DNA of 64,000 nt, taken from NCBI GenBank assembly GCA_964247085.1, contig CAXTSX010000004.1:66707-130706 (forward strand), given 5' to 3'. The translations under genes were made by a program, and so were the position numbers. This DNA is from JAAFHZ01 sp964247085 (GTDB taxonomy: Bacteria > Cyanobacteriota > Cyanobacteriia > Cyanobacteriales > Chamaesiphonaceae). Positions 61,083 through 64,000 of the stretch are shown here, piece by piece (positions within the stretch are counted from its first letter, which is position 1; every line of letters begins with the position of its first letter). Below the pieces are notes generated by a model. It did not search any database. It was given only the letters and a program-made list of their open reading frames with translations, and was not told the origin of the DNA.

Positions 61083-61394
61083 ATGCGCCGTATAGATGTA
61101 CTTGCGATCGGACTGGCTGTTTTTCTCCTTGGTGGCTTAGGGTATATTATTCTGCAAGCTGTGGGCTTAGATAATATCAAAGCGGGTATCGGCAGCCAAG
61201 TGCTGTTGATATTGGTAATTTTGGGCTGGTCAGCCACCTATCTATTTAGGGTCTCTAGCAAAAATATGACCTACGATCAGCAGCGGGCTGAATACGAAGA
61301 AGCGGTTCTTCAGAAACGCTTAGATGAGATGACTCCAGAAGAGCTCGCCAAGCTCCAAGCCGAAATTGCTGCTGAAAAAACTACTGATTCTTAA
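61083..61394 (+). CDS. DUF3007 family protein
   Basis: 103 aa. Two membrane helices (about 6-27 and 40-58: IGLAVFLLGGLGYIIL and VLLILVILGWSATYLF), then YDQQRAEYEEAVLQKRLDEM and a charged tail. Conserved between ndhL and trpA in cyanobacteria and plastid-lineage genomes. Homologues in plants have been linked to NDH or PSII assembly; role here unknown. 3-bp gap to ndhL. Confidence 0.86.
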   Translation: MRRIDVLAIGLAVFLLGGLGYIILQAVGLDNIKAGIGSQVLLILVILGWSATYLFRVSSKNMTYDQQRAEYEEAVLQKRLDEMTPEELAKLQAEIAAEKTTDS

Positions 61395-61415
61395 TTTTTT
61401 TACTCCCCATATACA

Positions 61416-62198
61416 ATGACTTCTGTTTCTGGCTGCTTGCAATCTCTCCGGGCGCAGCAGCAATGTGCGCTGATTCCTTTTATTACGGCTGGCGATCCGG
61501 ATCTGAAAACCACCGCCGCAGCTTTGCAAGCCCTCGACCAGGCAGGTGCCGATTTAATTGAACTAGGGGTGCCCTATTCCGATCCATTAGCCGATGGGCC
61601 AGTGATTCAGGCCGCTGCGACCCGTGCTTTGCAGCAGGGTGTCAAGCTCGATGACGTGCTGAAGATGGTGAAAGAAGTCAGTCCCACCATTAAGGCACCG
61701 ATTATTCTCTTCACCTATTACAACCCCATCTTGAACTTGGGAGTTGAGCAATTCCTCACCCGTATTGCTGAGGTCGGGGTCAAGGGCTTAGTTGTACCAG
61801 ATTTACCTCTCGAAGAATCGGCTACTTTGTTGGAATTAGGTAGCAAACACGGCATTGAAGTAATTTTGCTGGTGGCTCCGACTAGTTCGCCCGATCGAAT
61901 GCAGGCGATCGCCGATTGTTCACAGGGTTTTGTTTATTTGGTGAGTGTCACGGGAGTGACGGGGGTGCGGACGGAGACGGCTACCCGGGTACCAGAGATT
62001 TTGAATAAGTTACGGACTTTGACGGATAAGTCGATCGCGGTGGGCTTTGGAATTGCGACACCGGAGCAGGCTAAGCAAGTTAAAGATTGGGGGGCTGATG
62101 GGGTGATTGTGGGAAGTGCGATGGTGAAGATGTTGGCGGCGGAAGGAGTGAGTGCGATCGAGCAGTATTGTCGAGATTTGAAAGCAGCAATTAGATGA
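61416..62198 (+). CDS. trpA: tryptophan synthase alpha chain
   Basis: 260 aa TIM barrel. Catalytic E49 (in DLIELGVPYSDPLADGP) and D60 are in the canonical positions; FTYYNPIL, GLVVPDLPLEES, YLVSVTGVTG and VGFGIATPEQAK are the standard loops. Splits indole-3-glycerol phosphate to indole and GAP, with TrpB elsewhere. 21 bp after the DUF3007 gene. Confidence 0.97.
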   Translation: MTSVSGCLQSLRAQQQCALIPFITAGDPDLKTTAAALQALDQAGADLIELGVPYSDPLADGPVIQAAATRALQQGVKLDDVLKMVKEVSPTIKAPIILFTYYNPILNLGVEQFLTRIAEVGVKGLVVPDLPLEESATLLELGSKHGIEVILLVAPTSSPDRMQAIADCSQGFVYLVSVTGVTGVRTETATRVPEILNKLRTLTDKSIAVGFGIATPEQAKQVKDWGADGVIVGSAMVKMLAAEGVSAIEQYCRDLKAAIR

Positions 62199-62318
62199 GA
62201 GATCGATGATCTTGGTGTTTGGGGCGGCCAATGATCGATCGTTAACTCAAAAGATTAGGTGCTAATACATCACTGCTCTACCACATCGTACAAGGCCAAG
62301 ACACTCTGGGGGCTTCGC

Positions 62319-62546
62319 TTAAACATGGTATGCAGTTATAACAATGCTTTTATCATCGCTATAAATAGATTCTACCTTTCTGAAATTTTCATGTATCCAC
62401 CAGACTTTATACCTTTTTCCCTGCGCTGGTGCAGAACCAGCAATTGAGTAACCAGCACCCATTAATAATTCTTCAAACTGATCTGCCGGTAAAACTTTAG
62501 AGCTAAATCCTCCGATACCATCTATTTGATGTTTATCGAGGGTCAT
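62319..62546 (-). CDS. small toxin-like protein, BECR-type ribonuclease pattern
   Basis: 75 aa. Opens MTLDKHQIDGIGGFSSKVL, then FEELLMGAGYSIAGSAPAQG and KRYKVWWIHENFRKVESIYSDDK with the end ITAYHV. The order strand, W-W-x-H, R-x-V-E, Y-S-D-D, T-A-Y-H is how the C-terminal domains of many EndoU/colicin-like (BECR) toxins end, so a small RNase toxin is likely; inference. No signal. The upstream gene overlaps it by 14 bp. Confidence 0.5.
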   Translation of the reverse strand: MTLDKHQIDGIGGFSSKVLPADQFEELLMGAGYSIAGSAPAQGKRYKVWWIHENFRKVESIYSDDKSIVITAYHV

Positions 62547-62796
62547 AAGAATTATTGTAAGTAGTAAAAATGCGGTAGCCAGGCAGAACTAAAGCTATTC
62601 CGTATTGACTATTGAGGGTGCCAGGGTATTTGTAAGGATGATCATCTGGCTCTGTGCCCAACAAGCGAATCGAGAAGTTTCCAAGCCAAACATAGAGACC
62701 AGGAATGAGTGTATCCATGCTGTAGGCGATCGCTCTCTTCTTTTCTTCAGATATTGCTGCTGTGGGGAGATTTTTAGATGTGTTGATAAAACTCAT
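62533..62796 (-). CDS. hypothetical protein overlapping the toxin-like gene
   Basis: 87 aa from the ATG at 62796 (MSFINTSKNLPTAAISEEKK); the frame is open back to a TTG at 62838, but a TATAAT -10 at 62828-62833 puts transcription after that codon. Contents: SMDTLIPGLYVWLGNFSIRLL, an EPDDHPYKYPGTLNSQYGIAL strand pair and a final YRIFTTYNNSY. No family recognised. 14-bp overlap with the following toxin-like gene suggests a two-gene unit (immunity or partner), or an upstream domain of a broken gene. Confidence 0.45.
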   Translation of the reverse strand: MSFINTSKNLPTAAISEEKKRAIAYSMDTLIPGLYVWLGNFSIRLLGTEPDDHPYKYPGTLNSQYGIALVLPGYRIFTTYNNSYDPR

Positions 62797-62827
62797 TTTG
62801 CTATGCCCGAAGTACCTCTGGGCTTCT

Positions 62828-62833
62828 ATTATA
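62828..62833 (-). promoter_or_regulatory. candidate -10 element of the small two-gene unit
   Basis: A perfect TATAAT on the - strand, in TTAAGTTGGGTATAATAGAA, 31 bases before the ATG at 62796. The -35 match is poor. Confidence 0.35.
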
Positions 62834-62838
62834 CCCAA

Positions 62839-63123
62839 CTTAAATCTATCTTTTCCGACAGTATTCAGACCTGTGACATCAAACCCCTGTCTTGAACCAT
62901 CGAAGAGATATCAAATAATCAACTATGCCCTCAAGATATCTTAATTGGTTCTATCTTGATAGCACTAAGAGACTTAACTTGTTTTATGCTGTTGGAGATG
63001 TTTTGAAAGACTTAAACATCTGTATAATTTGTAGATTTGTAACAAATGCTACTGTAGTTTTTTGATTTTTTTGTAGTTGCAATTATAGTAAGTTCAATAA
63101 TTTACTAGAAGTTCAATAGGTGC
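62839..63123. other. 285-bp AT-rich spacer
   Basis: No gene or structured RNA recognised. Rich in TTTTT and TTGT runs (63057-63075). It should carry the promoter of the phospholipase C-like gene. Confidence 0.4.
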
Positions 63124-63873
63124 ATGAGTCACATTTCTCGTTTTGCCGCTGTAACTATTTTAGCTTTGATGTGCTCTACCAATTTAGTTGATGTGCCTGT
63201 TGCTAGTGCTTGGGATAGTAATGCTAAGTTTAATCCTACGCATCCAACGCATAGTTATTTAACGGAGTGGGGCATCGACCAGCTAAAAGCTCAGTATCCG
63301 GAGTTGCAGCAGTATCGAACTCAAGTTATTGAGGGAGCTAATTCTGAACTTCATGAGATTAAGGTTTCAGGGACTAAGTATGGGATAGATCTGGAGGCTA
63401 AGCGTGTTGCACATAAGGGCACAAATCCGGGCTGTGATGACATTCAGGGTTGGTGGCAGGATAGTCTGACTGCTTACAAGCAAGGCAATAAGGAGCAGGC
63501 GTATTACTTGCTGGGGGTGATGCTGCATATGGTGGAGGATATGGGGGTTCCGGCTCATGCTAATAATGTTATTCACCAAGGAACTCTGAAAGAGTTTGAT
63601 AATTTTGAGTTCATGGCTCTTTCTAATTGGAAGCCTAGTTTCGCGAATATAGATCGAACGGATCCGGCATTTGCTGAACCTTGGAAGTATTATGCTTTTA
63701 GTCAAGATTGGACTAGGGCTGATGCCCCTGGTTACAATAGCCCTAATACTTTCTCGAAGACTTGGACGTTTGCTAGTAGTAAGGAGAGGCAGTTGTTGAT
63801 CGATCGGCAGGGGCGGACTAGTAGTGTTGTTAAGTGGGCGATGAGTTCGGCGATGGTAGCGTTTAAGAAATGA
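63124..63873 (+). CDS. secreted zinc-dependent phospholipase C-like protein
   Basis: 249 aa. A signal peptide (residues 1-29, ending VASA) precedes a mature N-terminal Trp (WDSNAKFNP), as in Zn-PLC/S1-P1 nucleases where Trp1 binds zinc. HPTHSYLTEWGIDQL and YYLLGVMLHMVEDMGVPAHAN supply the H-x3-D and later H-x3-D-x5-H zinc ligands. Likely periplasmic or extracellular hydrolase of phospholipids or nucleic acids. C-terminal end complete at 63873. Confidence 0.83.
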   Translation: MSHISRFAAVTILALMCSTNLVDVPVASAWDSNAKFNPTHPTHSYLTEWGIDQLKAQYPELQQYRTQVIEGANSELHEIKVSGTKYGIDLEAKRVAHKGTNPGCDDIQGWWQDSLTAYKQGNKEQAYYLLGVMLHMVEDMGVPAHANNVIHQGTLKEFDNFEFMALSNWKPSFANIDRTDPAFAEPWKYYAFSQDWTRADAPGYNSPNTFSKTWTFASSKERQLLIDRQGRTSSVVKWAMSSAMVAFKK

Positions 63874-64000
63874 GGTCGGGTTTAGGTGATATCACTATGT
63901 TTTGAAATAGTAAACAACTACATTTTGTATCTAGATGTCTTTTCTTACAATAGTCCGGACAGATTTCGGGTAAGGTCAAGCCCTAAGAGTGCCGTAATCT

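Noticed and set aside
62605..62895. 96-residue + strand frame
   Set aside because: Antisense to the small gene at 62533-62796; no start signal.
1..64000. tRNA or rRNA genes
   Set aside because: No cloverleaf with GTTCAA-type T loop plus CCA-ready acceptor was found in the spacers, and no rRNA text was seen.

Overview
This is cyanobacterial chromosome. The evidence is psbEFLJ, psaD, psaI, a high-light-inducible protein, chlD, ndhL, Raf1, an omega-3 fatty acid desaturase, a ComFB/CdgR-type protein and several cyanobacteria-only small proteins (DUF3134, DUF3007). The core palindrome CGATCG recurs constantly, as in HIP1-rich cyanobacterial genomes. The genus cannot be fixed from the sequence. 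No rRNA, tRNA, CRISPR array or intact insertion sequence was seen.

Layout. 0-5 kb: 3' part of a WD40-repeat gene and an unusually long carotenoid-oxygenase-like gene. 5-6 kb: psaI converging on psbEFLJ over one shared hairpin terminator. 6-18 kb: cation/proton antiporter, M23 peptidase, ComFB protein, Hlip, Raf1, mraY, PAP/fibrillin, desB, glucokinase, glycosyltransferase, CAAX-type protease, clpS. 18-35 kb: RNase II/R-type exonuclease, asnS, gcvH, a P1B-4 metal ATPase, glycerate kinase, chlD, ligA, Uma2-type protein, typA. 35-42 kb: an accessory zone with a methyltransferase, a MazEF-type module, an ApeA-like HEPN protein and a run of small toxin-antitoxin-like modules separated by copies of one repeat. 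42-49 kb: group 2 sigma factor, PLD-family protein, cysteine desulfurase, DUF433/DUF5615 module, psaD. 49-60 kb: a Z-ISO/NnrU protein, then a SpoIIM-RDD-DUF58-MoxR-DUF4350-DUF4129 membrane cluster split by a BrnT/BrnA island, then ActP/DUF485. 60-64 kb: ndhL-DUF3007-trpA, a small toxin-like pair and a secreted zinc phospholipase C-like protein.

The housekeeping backbone looks ordinary and intact. The interest lies in the small modules between backbone genes. Two of them (25.0-25.7 kb and 36.6-37.2 kb) are bracketed by a decayed partial copy of the neighbouring backbone gene (glycerate kinase and methyltransferase). A third zone (39.0-41.6 kb) has four modules punctuated by five copies of a roughly 45-bp repeat, always in the same orientation although the genes are not. 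These look like traces of how small toxin/defence cassettes enter and leave this chromosome. All functional statements come from reading motifs by eye; no database search was run.
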